DNA from: Granulicoccus phenolivorans DSM 17626 = NBRC 107789 = JCM 15570
Lineage (GTDB): Bacteria > Actinomycetota > Actinomycetes > Propionibacteriales > Propionibacteriaceae
Length of the DNA: 48,083 nt
NCBI RefSeq assembly: GCF_000423085.1
Contig: NZ_AUHH01000033.1
Span: forward strand, 1 to 48,083
Direction: 5' to 3'
Part shown: positions 23,416 through 31,539 of the stretch, in pieces
Position numbering within the stretch: position 1 is the first letter of the stretch
Layout: each line of letters opens with the position of its first letter
Made by a program: the position numbers and the translations under genes
The notes under the pieces: model-generated
Seen by the model: the letters and a program-made list of their open reading frames with translations, nothing else
The model's database searches: none
What the model was told of the DNA's origin: nothing

Positions 23416-23874
23416 ATGCCTGTGCCCGCGGTGCTCCGATCGTTGACCCGGCCGTCCCTGCGCGGCCTGATCGTGCGCAGTGATGCGGCGATCGGGCGGC
23501 TGAGCGGGTACCGCTGGTCCCTGCTGCGGTTCCTGCCGGGGACGTGTCCGGTGGTGTTGCACCTGACCGGGCGACGCAGCGGCGAAGTGCGGCACACGAC
23601 ACTGTTGGGCGTACGTGAGTCGGACCGGATCTTCCTGGTCGGGTCCAACTGGGGACAGCCGGTGGTCCCGGCGTGGGTGCACAATCTGCGGGCGTCCGGG
23701 CCGCGGGTCGAGGCGACCGTACGCGGGCACCGGGGATCGTGGCGGTGGCGGGAACTGGCCGGTGCCGAGCGGGCCCATGCCTGGCAGGCCGTGGTCCGGG
23801 AATGGCCGGCCTTCGAGGACTATGCGGTGACCGCGCACCGGCTGATTCCGGTGTTCGGTCTCGAGCCCGAATGA
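23416..23874 (+). CDS. Deazaflavin-dependent nitroreductase-like protein (PF04075 type)
   Basis: A 152-aa split beta-barrel protein of the Ddn/FDOR-B group, which binds the deazaflavin F420 in characterised members. The core is [21 protein letters not shown] (about 46-66), then [21 protein letters not shown] (about 73-93), both family hallmarks. It lacks a signal peptide. The physiological substrate is unknown, and no F420 biosynthesis gene is in the window. Its stop lies in the left arm of the palindromic element at 23872-23948, which may end the transcript. Confidence 0.88.
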   Translation: MPVPAVLRSLTRPSLRGLIVRSDAAIGRLSGYRWSLLRFLPGTCPVVLHLTGRRSGEVRHTTLLGVRESDRIFLVGSNWGQPVVPAWVHNLRASGPRVEATVRGHRGSWRWRELAGAERAHAWQAVVREWPAFEDYAVTAHRLIPVFGLEPE

Positions 23875-23948
23875 CAGGCAGGCGTCGTTCGTTTCCAGAA
23901 TCGGGCGTTTTCGGGCGTTTCGGCGCAACCGATGCTGGCTGCCTGTCA
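23872..23948. repeat. Palindromic repeat, copy 2, overlapping a stop codon
   Basis: A 10-bp inverted repeat (TGACAGGCAG at 23872-23881, complement at 23939-23948). The core shares GAATCGGGC, TTTCGGC, CAACCGATG and GGCT words with the element at 11396-11466. The left arm contains the stop codon of the nitroreductase-like gene. It may double as a terminator before mscR. Confidence 0.6.
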
Positions 23949-24034
23949 CCTGCGGGAGGCAAGCATGCTGGTCCGTCTCGCGGGTCGCCAGTAGGGTCGG
24001 ACCGACAGCGAGAGAACTCACAGCGGAGGCATCC

Positions 24035-25147
24035 ATGGGTGTACACGAAGTCCAGGCAGTGGTCGTCAAGGCGAAGGACGCCCCGGCAACTGTGGAGACG
24101 ATTCTGGTGCCGGACCCCGGGCCCGGGGAGGCCCTGGTCGATGTGATCACCTGCGGCGTGTGCCAGACCGATCATCACTACCAGGTCGGCGGTGTCGGCG
24201 ATGACTTCCCGTTCCTGCTGGGGCACGAGGCCTCCGGCGTAGTGGCTGCCGTCGGCGAGGGTGTCACCGAGGTCGCGGTCGGCGATCGGGTGATCCTGAA
24301 CTGGCGCGCGGTCTGCGGGAACTGCCGCGCCTGCCGCCGCGGGGAGCCGTGGTACTGCTTCGCGACCTTCAACGCGACCCAGAAGATGACCCTGGCCGAC
24401 GGGACCCCGCTGTCGCCGGCGTTGGGGATCGGCGCCTTCGCCGAGAAGACCCTGGTCGCGGCCGGGCAGTGCACCAAGATCGAGGGCGACCTCGCCCCCG
24501 AGCAGTACGCCGCGGTCGGCCTGCTCGGGTGTGGCGTGATGGCCGGGATCGGCGCGGTGCTGAACACCGGGGCGCTCAAGCGTGGCGAGTCGGTCGCGGT
24601 GATCGGCTGCGGCGGCGTCGGTACCGCCGCGATCGCCGGCGCGCAGCTGGCCGGGGCGACCACGATCATTGCGGTCGACCTGGATGACGAGAAGCTGGAG
24701 ACCGCGAAGAAGTTCGGGGCCACGCACACGGTGAACTCGAAGAATGTCGATGCCGTCGAGGCGATCCAGGAACTGACCGGTGGCTTCGGCGCCGACCTGG
24801 TGGTCGACGCGGTCGGGATCGCGCCGACCTTCGCCCAGGCGTTCCGGGCCCGGGATCTGGCCGGCCGGGTGGTCCTGGTCGGCGTACCGGATCCGGGCAC
24901 CACCTGGGAGATCCCGCTGGACGAGGTGTTCGGCCGCGGCGGCTCGATCAAGTCCGCCTGGTACGGGGACACCCTGCCCAGCCGGGACTTCCCGATGCTG
25001 GTCGAGCAGTACCGGCTGGGCCGGCTCGACCTGGACGGCTTCGTCTCCGAGCGGATCGGTCTGGGGGATGTCGAGGAGGCCTTCACCAAGATGAAGGAAG
25101 GCAAGGTCCTGCGTTCGGTCGTCGAGATCAACGAGGTGCCGGCGTGA
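24035..25147 (+). CDS. mscR: S-(hydroxymethyl)mycothiol dehydrogenase
   Basis: A 370-aa zinc-dependent medium-chain dehydrogenase that oxidises the formaldehyde-mycothiol adduct with NAD, and may also act on S-nitrosomycothiol. Catalytic zinc ligands are C40 ([11 protein letters not shown]), H64 and E65 (LLGHEASG). The structural zinc is bound by C94, C97, C100 and C108. The Rossmann motif is [15 protein letters not shown] near 192. Sequence and length match mycobacterial MscR/AdhE2 closely. ATG with GGAGG 7 nt upstream. Its last bases overlap the GTG of the MBL hydrolase gene (GTGA). The presence of this enzyme identifies a mycothiol-using actinomycete. Confidence 0.95.
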   Translation: MGVHEVQAVVVKAKDAPATVETILVPDPGPGEALVDVITCGVCQTDHHYQVGGVGDDFPFLLGHEASGVVAAVGEGVTEVAVGDRVILNWRAVCGNCRACRRGEPWYCFATFNATQKMTLADGTPLSPALGIGAFAEKTLVAAGQCTKIEGDLAPEQYAAVGLLGCGVMAGIGAVLNTGALKRGESVAVIGCGGVGTAAIAGAQLAGATTIIAVDLDDEKLETAKKFGATHTVNSKNVDAVEAIQELTGGFGADLVVDAVGIAPTFAQAFRARDLAGRVVLVGVPDPGTTWEIPLDEVFGRGGSIKSAWYGDTLPSRDFPMLVEQYRLGRLDLDGFVSERIGLGDVEEAFTKMKEGKVLRSVVEINEVPA

Positions 25148-25782
25148 GCGTACGCATCGACAAGATCGTGACCAGTGGGACCTTCTCGCTGGACGGGGGT
25201 ACCTGGGAGGTCGACAACAACGTCTACGTGATCGGCGATGACCGGACCTGCCTGATCATCGATCCGGCGCACGATCCGCAGGCGGTCGCCGACCTGGTCG
25301 GTGGTCGCGAGGTGTCGGCGATCGTGCTGACCCACGGTCACGACGATCACATTCGGGAGTCCCTGGCCACCCAGCGGCTGGTCGGTGGGAAGACCTACCT
25401 GAACCCGGTCGACACCATGCTCTGGCAGGCCGTGCACGGGGATGCGAAGTTCGACGAGGACCTGCACCCCGGGGACAAGTTCACTGTCGGCGACGTAACT
25501 CTGGAGGCGGTCTCGACGCCGGGCCACTCACCGGGGTCGATGTGTCTGATCGCGCCGCAGCTGGGCGAGCACGGGGTGGTCTTCTCCGGGGACACGCTGT
25601 TCTCCGGCGGCCCGGGCGCGACGGGGCGGTCGTACTCGGACTTTCCGACGATCATCGCGTCGATCAAGGAGAAGCTGTTCCCGTTGCCCGATGAGACCGT
25701 GGTGCTGACCGGGCACGGCGACTCGACCACGATCGGTGCCGAGCGGCCGCATCTGCAGGAATGGATCGACCGGGGCCACTGA
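25144..25782 (+). CDS. MBL-fold hydrolase coupled to mycothiol formaldehyde dehydrogenase
   Basis: A 212-aa metallo-beta-lactamase-fold hydrolase. The metal motif THGHDDH is at residues 63-69, followed by STPGHSPGS (about 122-130) and the [12 protein letters not shown] loop (about 144-155), with H190 in LTGHGDS. This arrangement resembles glyoxalase-II-like thioesterases. It overlaps mscR by 4 bp, as in mycobacteria (the Rv2259-Rv2260 layout), so hydrolysis of S-formylmycothiol to formate and mycothiol is a reasonable inference, not proven. GTG start. Confidence 0.9.
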   Translation: MSVRIDKIVTSGTFSLDGGTWEVDNNVYVIGDDRTCLIIDPAHDPQAVADLVGGREVSAIVLTHGHDDHIRESLATQRLVGGKTYLNPVDTMLWQAVHGDAKFDEDLHPGDKFTVGDVTLEAVSTPGHSPGSMCLIAPQLGEHGVVFSGDTLFSGGPGATGRSYSDFPTIIASIKEKLFPLPDETVVLTGHGDSTTIGAERPHLQEWIDRGH

Positions 25783-26700
25783 GGGATCCGTCGGCAGGCT
25801 CGTAGCTCGGCGCCCGGGTCGCGTCGGTGGGTTGACGGATGCGTTCGGGTCGAGGCGGCCGGCCCGGGTCGGCGCGCCGGTTTGAGCCTGGTTGGCGTGC
25901 CGGGGCCAGGTTGGGTCGGGTGCCTGGCCGGGTGGCGTGCCGGGCCAGGTCGGGTCGGCGCGCCGGGCCGGGTGGCGTAGCGGGCTCCGGTCACGATGGC
26001 CGGACCCGCCACCACCGGGGCAGCGAGCGAGGGTTCGTGGCGGGGAGCGAGCACTGCTGCCCTCGCTCCCCGGGCTGGGGCTTCGCTCCAGGGACGGACC
26101 CTTCGCTGCCCACCCACGAGTCCTCGCCGCTCGTGCCTGAACCGTCGCTCCCCGGTAAGACACCCGCGGCTTCCCTCGCCCCATGGCCTACTGCGGGTGC
26201 TGCCCGGCACATTTCCCTCGCCCCCCCCGCCACGACGCCGATCCAGGACCTGCACCACGGCAACGAGCGAGGATTCATGGCGGGGAGCGAGCACCGCTGC
26301 CTTCGCTCCCCGGGCTGGGGCTTCGCTGCTTGGACGGCCCCTTCGCCGCCCACCCACATGTCCTCGCTGCTCGGGCCTGAACCGTCGCTCCCCGGTGAGA
26401 CACCCACGGCTTCCCTCGCCCCACGGCCCGCCGCCGGTGCTGCCCGGCGCCCTCCCTACGCCCCATGGCCTACTGCGGGTGCTGCCCGGCACAGTTCCCT
26501 CGCTGCCCCACCGAATTCCCAGGGCCACGGCCAGGCCTCGGTCCCCGGTCACGCTCCGCCGTCCGTCGCCCACCGGAGGTGGCTCAGCGGACTCATCTGC
26601 GGTCCGATTCTGTCCCCAGATCGCAGAAATCAGCGGATTCGACCCCTGTACCCCGAAGTAGAGTCACTATCGGCACACACCGAAGCATCGAGGTGGATCC
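25783..26700. other. 918-bp non-coding, repeat-rich gap
   Basis: I find no credible gene. Long open frames exist on both strands but have Pro/Arg/Gly/Ser-biased, repetitive content. The first 200 bp have GGTCGGGT/GGCGTGCCGG-like short repeats. 26024-26448 holds two copies of a 240-bp-spaced unit. The last 100 bp carry a TAGAGT (about 26660) that could be the -10 of the next gene. Confidence 0.7.
26024..26448. repeat. Two imperfect direct repeats spaced exactly 240 bp
   Basis: 26024-26208 and 26264-26448 match over about 185 bp with scattered substitutions and no length change. Each contains the hairpin GGGGAGCGA...TCGCTCCCC (26042-26071 and 26282-26311). A third partial match is 26461-26502 against 26179-26220 (41 of 42 bases). 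The hairpin word also occurs at 11273-11300. Confidence 0.85.
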
Positions 26701-27855
26701 ATGCACGTGAACCGTGAGCAAGTCCTTCGCTATCGCTGGCAGCGCCAACAGTTGGACACCCCCGAGACCGACACCGCGGCACGCAGCGTGGACAGCCTCG
26801 CCGTGCTCGATCTGGGCATCCAGCACGGCCAGGGCAACGCTGGACGGGTCGCGCTGCTGAACCGGGGAATCTCCGTTTGCGACGCGGTCGAGGTCACCGA
26901 TGACTTTTCCGACCCCCTGGCGCTGGTGTGGGGCATCCGTGGCGGACCGCATTTCTACCGCCGGGCCGATCTGGCCGAGGTCGAGCAGGCGCTGTGCCCG
27001 GTGTCCGAGCGCGACGCGGAACGCCGGTCCGCCGGAGCGGCCAAGAAGGTGCAGCAGATGCTCACCGGCTGGGCCGACATGGCCGCGGCGATGTGGACGG
27101 CGTGCGCCGACCCGGCTGGCAAGGGCGTCGTCTCCGGCCGGCTGCACCAGGTCCTGCGCGACGAACTCCAGGTGGACTGCCGTCCCTGCGGGGTGGTCCA
27201 TCCGCACGAGCAACTGTTCCGGCTGTCCGCCCTGCACGGCGGTATCGAACTGGAACCAGGCACTAACCCGCCGGTACTGCGTCGGATCCCCGGCTGGACC
27301 CCGACCCCCTGGGCCACCGGATCGGGCTCGGCCGGCGATCCGGCCGCGGTCCCGCCGCGCTATCAGATCGCTCGGGCCTACCTGCGCCTACTCGGTCCCG
27401 CCACCCCGAAAGACCTGTCCGGTTACCTCGACACAACGGTGACCGAGGCGAAGACGCTGTGGCCGAGCGACGCAATCGAGGTGGACCGGGCCGGGGAGAA
27501 GGCCTGGATCCTGCCCGAGGACGCGGACACCCTGGCACAGGCGCAGCCGGCCGACCCGGAGCGGGTCCTGCTGCTCAATGGCTTCGACCTGTTTCTGGCC
27601 GCCAAGGATCGGCATCTGCTGGCGGACGCGTCCCGGCACAAAGAACTCTGGCCGGTCCTGGGCCGTCCGGGCGCGCTCGTGGCCGAAGGAGAACTGCTGG
27701 GAACGTGGCGTCCGAAGAGTTCGGGTAAGAAACTGTCCATCCGGGCCGACTGGTGGATCAGGCCGACCGCGCAGAACCTCGCCACCGCCGAGGCGGCCGC
27801 GGAAAGGCTGGCCGAAGCGGGCGGACAACAGTTCGCCGGCCTGGTCGCGCCCTGA
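26701..27855 (+). CDS. AlkZ-like winged-helix DNA-binding protein (HTH_42)
   Basis: A 384-aa protein resembling the AlkZ/YcaQ DNA glycosylase superfamily, whose members unhook alkylated bases and crosslinks. Visible features: N-terminal helical segment RYRWQRQQL (about 10-18), the SLAVLDLGIQHG region (about 32-43) where the catalytic QxQ or QxD motif lies in characterised members, winged-helix repeats in the middle (YQIARAYLRLLGPATPKDLSGYL, about 221-243), and a beta-rich C terminus with LLLNGFDLFLAAKDR and GTWRP. The Q41-H42 pair differs from the usual Q-D, so activity is uncertain. ATG with GAGGTGG upstream. Confidence 0.8.
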   Translation: MHVNREQVLRYRWQRQQLDTPETDTAARSVDSLAVLDLGIQHGQGNAGRVALLNRGISVCDAVEVTDDFSDPLALVWGIRGGPHFYRRADLAEVEQALCPVSERDAERRSAGAAKKVQQMLTGWADMAAAMWTACADPAGKGVVSGRLHQVLRDELQVDCRPCGVVHPHEQLFRLSALHGGIELEPGTNPPVLRRIPGWTPTPWATGSGSAGDPAAVPPRYQIARAYLRLLGPATPKDLSGYLDTTVTEAKTLWPSDAIEVDRAGEKAWILPEDADTLAQAQPADPERVLLLNGFDLFLAAKDRHLLADASRHKELWPVLGRPGALVAEGELLGTWRPKSSGKKLSIRADWWIRPTAQNLATAEAAAERLAEAGGQQFAGLVAP

Positions 27856-27870
27856 GTGCCCGGGCGGTCG

Positions 27871-28033
27871 CGAGTAGAGCCGGGCCGGTCACTCCCCGAG
27901 CAGAGCCTGGCCGGACGCTCGCCGAGCAGAGCCGGGCCGGTCGCACCCCGAGTGCCCGGGCCGGGTCGCCCCCCGCGCTCGGTCCCACTGCCCCGCGCTC
28001 GGCCCCACTGCCCCGCGCGTGGCCCCATTGCGC
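27871..28033. repeat. Two adjacent short tandem repeat tracts
   Basis: Four imperfect 25-26 bp units start at 27871, 27897, 27923 and 27949, each beginning CGAG. Three 20-bp units follow, starting at 27974, 27994 and 28014, each beginning CGCGC and including CCCACTGCCCC-like sequence. They fill most of the 235-bp gap between the AlkZ-like gene and the DUF2277 gene. Confidence 0.8.
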
Positions 28034-28090
28034 AGGGCCCGGCCCGGACCGCTGGTGGCAGACTGGGAAGACCCCCGAAGGAGTCGCCCC

Positions 28091-28360
28091 ATGTGCCGCA
28101 ATATCCGCCCGTTGTTCAACTTCGAGCCGCCCGCCACCGAGGATGAGGCCCGAGCCGCCGCACTCCAGTACGTACGCAAGGTCTCCGGCTACACGAAACC
28201 CTCACAGGCCAATCAGGAGGCCTTCGACCGCGCCGTCGACGAGGTCGCCGCGGCCACCGTGGCGTTGTTGTCCTCGCTGACCACCACCGCGCCGCCGAAG
28301 GACCGGGAGGTCGAGGCGGAGAAGGCCCGCGCCCGCAGCGCGGGCCGCTACGCCTCCTGA
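28091..28360 (+). CDS. DUF2277 family protein
   Basis: An 89-aa small protein of the DUF2277 family, nearly all of it the conserved domain: MCRNIRPLFNFEPPATEDE at the start, ALQYVRKVSGYTKPSQANQ (about 24-42), and FDRAVDEVAAATVALLSSL. The function is unknown. ATG at 28091 has AAGGAG at 8 nt, which fixes the start. The gene is monocistronic and converges on a VOC gene across a three-fold 17-bp tandem repeat. Confidence 0.92.
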   Translation: MCRNIRPLFNFEPPATEDEARAAALQYVRKVSGYTKPSQANQEAFDRAVDEVAAATVALLSSLTTTAPPKDREVEAEKARARSAGRYAS

Positions 28361-28364
28361 GCCG

Positions 28365-28415
28365 CCGGCTCAGTCACCCAACCGGCTCAGTCACCCAACC
28401 GTCTCAGTCACCCAA
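28365..28415. repeat. Three tandem 17-bp repeats between convergent genes
   Basis: CCGGCTCAGTCACCCAA occurs at 28365-28381 and 28382-28398, then with one change (GT for GG) at 28399-28415. They lie just after the stop of DUF2277 and before the stop of the VOC gene. Confidence 0.9.
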
Positions 28416-28421
28416 TCCTGA

Positions 28422-28820
28422 TCAGGCCCCCGGGGTATCCATCCCTCCGGGAGCCGGGGTGAGCAATCCGACGACATTTCCGTCCGGGTCCTGGATGTAC
28501 GCCAACCGACCCACCCCCGGCACATCGGCCGGCGGGATAGCTTCTGCTGCCCCGTCGGCGAGGGCGGCGGCGTACGACTCATCGACGTTGTCGACCGGAA
28601 CCACGATGGTGGCCGCATTCAGCGGGGAGCCCGGCTCGGGCGGATCGCCCTGCCGTTGCGCCAGCCCTCCGTTGATGCCGTCCCCGGTCGTACCGGTGAT
28701 GATGGCCCAATAGGGATTGTCCCCGAACTGAGCGAACTCCCAACCGAGCAGCTTGGTGTAGAAGTCGATCAGCACCTGCGGCTGCGAGGCATGAAGCTCG
28801 AAATGAACAACGCGTGACAT
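28422..28820 (-). CDS. VOC-fold (glyoxalase/bleomycin resistance-like) protein
   Basis: A 132-aa single VOC module. It opens VVHFELHASQPQVLIDFYTKLLGWEF (about 4-29), with the second half carrying RLAYIQDPDGNVVGLL (about 105-120). Possible metal ligands are H6 and E8 in the first strand. The substrate is unknown. AGGGGG lies before the ATG. It is the last of three VOC genes on this strand and is separated from the next by 27 bp, so the three could be one transcript. Confidence 0.87.
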   Translation of the reverse strand: MSRVVHFELHASQPQVLIDFYTKLLGWEFAQFGDNPYWAIITGTTGDGINGGLAQRQGDPPEPGSPLNAATIVVPVDNVDESYAAALADGAAEAIPPADVPGVGRLAYIQDPDGNVVGLLTPAPGGMDTPGA

Positions 28821-28847
28821 GCGATGCCCCCTGACTGGGTGATGGGT

Positions 28848-29318
28848 TCAGGCCGCCGCGACGGCGGCTTCGATGTCGGCCAGCACGATCCGGGTCTGCT
28901 TGAGCATGGCATCCATGCCCGCCTTGGCCCGGGCCGGATCCGGATCCGCCAGCAGGTCGTTCAGCCGGTCCGGCACGATCTGCCAGGACAGCCCGAACTG
29001 ATCCTTGAGCCAGCCGCACTGCTGCTCGACCGCTCCGGCGGCCAGGAAGGCGTCCCAGATCCGGTCGGTCTCGGCCTGATCGTCGGTGTGCACCTCGATC
29101 GAGGCGGCCTCGGACAGGGTGAACACCGGACCACCGTTCAACGCGGTGAACCGCTGCCCGGCCAGCTCGAAGATCACCAACAGCACCGGTCCGGCGCCCG
29201 TGCCGTCCGGGGTGCGCACCTTCTCCAGCACGGTGAGCTCGTCGAAGATCCCCGCGTAGAAGTCCACCGCCGGTTCGGCCCGGTCATCGAACCACAGGCA
29301 GGTGGCCGCACGTTTCAT
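28848..29318 (-). CDS. PhnB-like VOC-fold protein
   Basis: A 156-aa protein of the PhnB/3-demethylubiquinone-methyltransferase-like branch of the VOC fold. Markers are TCLWFDDRAEPAVDFYAGIF (about 6-25), GQRFTALNGGPVFTLSEAAS (about 54-73) and CGWLKDQFGLSWQIVPDRL (about 100-118). Despite the family name, no methyltransferase activity is implied. Its ATG overlaps the stop of the upstream double-VOC gene by 4 bp (ATGA), so they are translationally coupled. Confidence 0.9.
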   Translation of the reverse strand: MKRAATCLWFDDRAEPAVDFYAGIFDELTVLEKVRTPDGTGAGPVLLVIFELAGQRFTALNGGPVFTLSEAASIEVHTDDQAETDRIWDAFLAAGAVEQQCGWLKDQFGLSWQIVPDRLNDLLADPDPARAKAGMDAMLKQTRIVLADIEAAVAAA

Positions 29319-30094
29319 GCGCTCGGGTCCTGATTGATCTGGAACTGGGCCCCCTGCGGATCGGCGACGGTCGCGAAGCGGCCGAACGGCGAGTCGGCGG
29401 GCCCGTCGAGCACCTGGCCGCCCTTGGCCCGGAACTGCGCGGCGGTCTCATCGGCATTGACCACCCCGAGGTAGTAGCGCCAGTAGGAGGTCGTCCCGGC
29501 CGGCAGGAACCCGGAGGCATCACAGATCCCGGCGACCGCATCATTGCCGGCACCGAAGGTCGAGTAGCGGAAGTTGTCGTCGCCGTCGCTGGGCATCGCG
29601 CTCAGTTCCCAGCCGAACACCTGCTGGTAGAAGTCCACCGAGGCGTCGAAATCGGTGCTCATGATCTCGAACCAGACCGGGGAGCCGGGCTGGAGGGTGA
29701 ACTCGGTCCCACTGAAGGTGCCGTCCTGCCAGGCCCCGACCATGGCTCCGGTGGCATCGAGATAGATGGCCATCGAACCCATGTCGCCCACCGGCATCGG
29801 CTCGAAGAGGACCTGGCCGCCGTGGGTGCGCACCAGTTCGGTGGTCGCGGCGATGTCGGCGACCTTCAGGTAGACGCCCCAGGCCGGCGGCTGGTCGGCG
29901 GTTTCGGGGTTGGCCGTCATGTCCATCAGGCCGCCGACCGGCGCCCCCTCGGACAGGATGATGTTGTAGTGGCCGAACTCCTCGCCGGTGTCCTGGTAGG
30001 TCCAGCCGAAGAGGTCGGTGTAGAACTGTTTGGCCCCGGCCAGATCGTTGGTTCCCAGGTCGATCCAGGTGGGTGCGCCATTACGAGTGGACAT
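29315..30094 (-). CDS. Two-domain VOC-fold protein
   Basis: A 259-aa protein with two VOC modules, each starting with a strand and a DFYxxLFGW motif: AKQFYTDLFGWTY at about 20-32 and SVDFYQQVFGWEL at about 152-164. The ends of the modules are MAIYLDATGAMVGAWQ and FATVADPQGAQFQINQ. This layout resembles actinobacterial proteins annotated as hydroxylases or glyoxalase-like, with unknown substrate. AGGAGAC lies before the ATG. It is the first gene of the VOC trio and is followed by a 4-bp overlap with the PhnB-like gene. Confidence 0.9.
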   Translation of the reverse strand: MSTRNGAPTWIDLGTNDLAGAKQFYTDLFGWTYQDTGEEFGHYNIILSEGAPVGGLMDMTANPETADQPPAWGVYLKVADIAATTELVRTHGGQVLFEPMPVGDMGSMAIYLDATGAMVGAWQDGTFSGTEFTLQPGSPVWFEIMSTDFDASVDFYQQVFGWELSAMPSDGDDNFRYSTFGAGNDAVAGICDASGFLPAGTTSYWRYYLGVVNADETAAQFRAKGGQVLDGPADSPFGRFATVADPQGAQFQINQDPSA

Positions 30095-30119
30095 GTCTGT
30101 CTCCTATCGGAGTGGCCGT

Positions 30120-30127
30120 GTGATCAC
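30120..30127. promoter_or_regulatory. GTGATCAC palindrome upstream of the VOC trio
   Basis: A perfect 8-bp palindrome sits about 26 nt before the ATG of the double-VOC gene, just after a TAGGCT (minus strand, about 30143-30148) that could be its -10 box. It might be an operator, but the short length gives little certainty. Confidence 0.3.
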
Positions 30128-30169
30128 GACCACAATCCAGCCTAGATCCGGCCGCTGACAGAAATTGCC

Positions 30170-30199
30170 GGGGCCCGCCCCGAAATCGGAGCGGGCCCC
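30170..30199 (-). terminator. Hairpin after the FrnE-like gene
   Basis: A 9-bp perfect GC stem (GGGGCCCGC at 30170-30178 with 30191-30199) and a 12-nt loop, about 20 nt past the stop codon on the minus strand. There is no long T run after it. Confidence 0.7.
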
Positions 30200-30220
30200 A
30201 GGAGAGCGTCGGGGAGCGGG

Positions 30221-30937
30221 TCAGCAGCCGTCCGGGCCACAGGCCTCACCGGCCGGACCGTCCAGCGTGATCAGGGCCGGCTTCGCCGGGCTGATCTCGG
30301 CCCAGACCTTGTTCAGCGCCTGGCCGAACAGCTCACTGGGCTGCGCGCCGGAGACGCCGTACTTGTTCTGCAGTACGAAGAACGGCACCCCGGTCACCCC
30401 GAGCTGCCGGGCGTTCTGCAGGTCGCTCTGGAAGGCGGTCACCAGGGCGGGATCGTCCAACGCGGCCAGCACCTGGTCGCGGGACAGGCCTACCTCCGCG
30501 CCGAGACCGACCAGGACCTCCGGATCGGAGATCACCGCGCCGTCGACGAAGTGGGCCCGGAACAGGGCGTCCTTGAGTGCGTTCGCGTCGACTCCGTCGG
30601 TCCGCTTGGCCAGTTGCAGCACCAGGTGGGCCCGGGTGGAGTTCGCCGGGCGTACCTTCTCGAAGTCCATCGCGAGGCCCTCGGCCCGCGCGTTCTCCTC
30701 GACCACCGCGGTCAGCTGGCGCACCTGCTCGGCCGGCATCCCCTTGGCCTGCGCCAGGTAGTCCCGCTCGGTGCCGTCGAAGGCCTCCGGGAGCGAGGGG
30801 TCCAGCAGGTAGGAGTGCCAGGTCACGGTGACCTCGTCGGCGTGCTCGAATTCGGCCAGCGCCTTCTCGAAGCGGGCCTTGCCGATGTAGCACCAGGGGC
30901 ACGCCACGTCGGACCAGATATCGACATTCAAAGCCAT
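30221..30937 (-). CDS. FrnE-like DsbA-family oxidoreductase
   Basis: A 238-aa cytoplasmic thioredoxin-fold protein of the FrnE/DsbA-like group. The N-terminal redox motif is C13-P-W-C16 (SDVACPWCYIGK), the long helical insertion includes NSTRAHLVLQLAK, and the cis-proline is in LGVTGVPFFVLQNKYGVSG. The extreme C terminus ends in C233-G-P-D-G-C238, a CX4C motif like that described for Deinococcus FrnE, where it can exchange with the CXXC. No signal peptide is present, so a role in cytoplasmic thiol repair or oxidation is likely. GAGG lies 5 nt before the ATG. It is monocistronic, ended by a hairpin. Confidence 0.92.
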   Translation of the reverse strand: MALNVDIWSDVACPWCYIGKARFEKALAEFEHADEVTVTWHSYLLDPSLPEAFDGTERDYLAQAKGMPAEQVRQLTAVVEENARAEGLAMDFEKVRPANSTRAHLVLQLAKRTDGVDANALKDALFRAHFVDGAVISDPEVLVGLGAEVGLSRDQVLAALDDPALVTAFQSDLQNARQLGVTGVPFFVLQNKYGVSGAQPSELFGQALNKVWAEISPAKPALITLDGPAGEACGPDGC

Positions 30938-30997
30938 GGAAACCTCATTCGCGAGAGTGATCGTTGCTGCAACACCCCGCGCGGGAGTTTTCTTCCG

Positions 30998-31510
30998 TCA
31001 GGGCGCGTCGGGCCGCAGTCGGTCGCCGAGCAGGTCGATCGACTTGTCCTCCACGTACGCCGCCGGCGCCACGATCAGTTGCAGGATGATCGGCAATTCC
31101 GGGTCGCCCTGCCCACTGAGCAGGATCACCCGACGCTGCGCCACCGGCCACACATCGGCACAGTCGAGGTTCTCCGCCATCAGCACCACATCCAGCGCCG
31201 AGCCGTGCGTGATGTCCTCGGTCTGGTTGTGCCGCTGCGGATCACCGAAGCGATCGCACAGGCCCCGCTCGATCTCGGTGATCCGCGGGTCGGTCCGATC
31301 CCACCAGTCGGCGGCCGAACCGGGCCCGGAGTCCGGCGCGTCCCAGAACTCGTCGCTGCGGATCAGCTCGACCACATGTCGCGGCGGATCGATCTCCGAG
31401 ACCACCGCGATCCCGTCGACCTCGGCTTCCGCCTCGACCCAGTCCGCCGCCAGCAGCGTGTCGAGCAGGGTCACCACGGTCTGGGCCGGAACCTCCACGA
31501 ACGTCCCCAT
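30998..31510 (-). CDS. Uncharacterised acidic protein
   Basis: A 170-aa protein with no recognised family. It is rich in Asp and Glu, apparently soluble, and mixed alpha/beta: TVVTLLDTLLAADWVEAEAEVDG at the start and VILLSGQGDPELPIILQLIV late. No motif, membrane segment or cysteine pair stands out. The ATG at 31510 is preceded by AGGAGG at ideal spacing, which fixes the start; codons further upstream encode Gly/Arg-biased sequence. It lies 29 bp after the GT-B-like gene on the same strand, so they may be co-transcribed. Confidence 0.7.
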   Translation of the reverse strand: MGTFVEVPAQTVVTLLDTLLAADWVEAEAEVDGIAVVSEIDPPRHVVELIRSDEFWDAPDSGPGSAADWWDRTDPRITEIERGLCDRFGDPQRHNQTEDITHGSALDVVLMAENLDCADVWPVAQRRVILLSGQGDPELPIILQLIVAPAAYVEDKSIDLLGDRLRPDAP

Positions 31511-31539
31511 CCGCACCTCCTGTATCCGGTCCGGCCCCC

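Noticed and set aside
25395-26717. Long open frames on both strands in the 25.8-26.7 kb gap
   Set aside because: They are Pro/Arg/Ser-rich, follow the 240-bp repeats and lack ribosome sites or domains. I treat the region as non-coding, but conservation data could change this.
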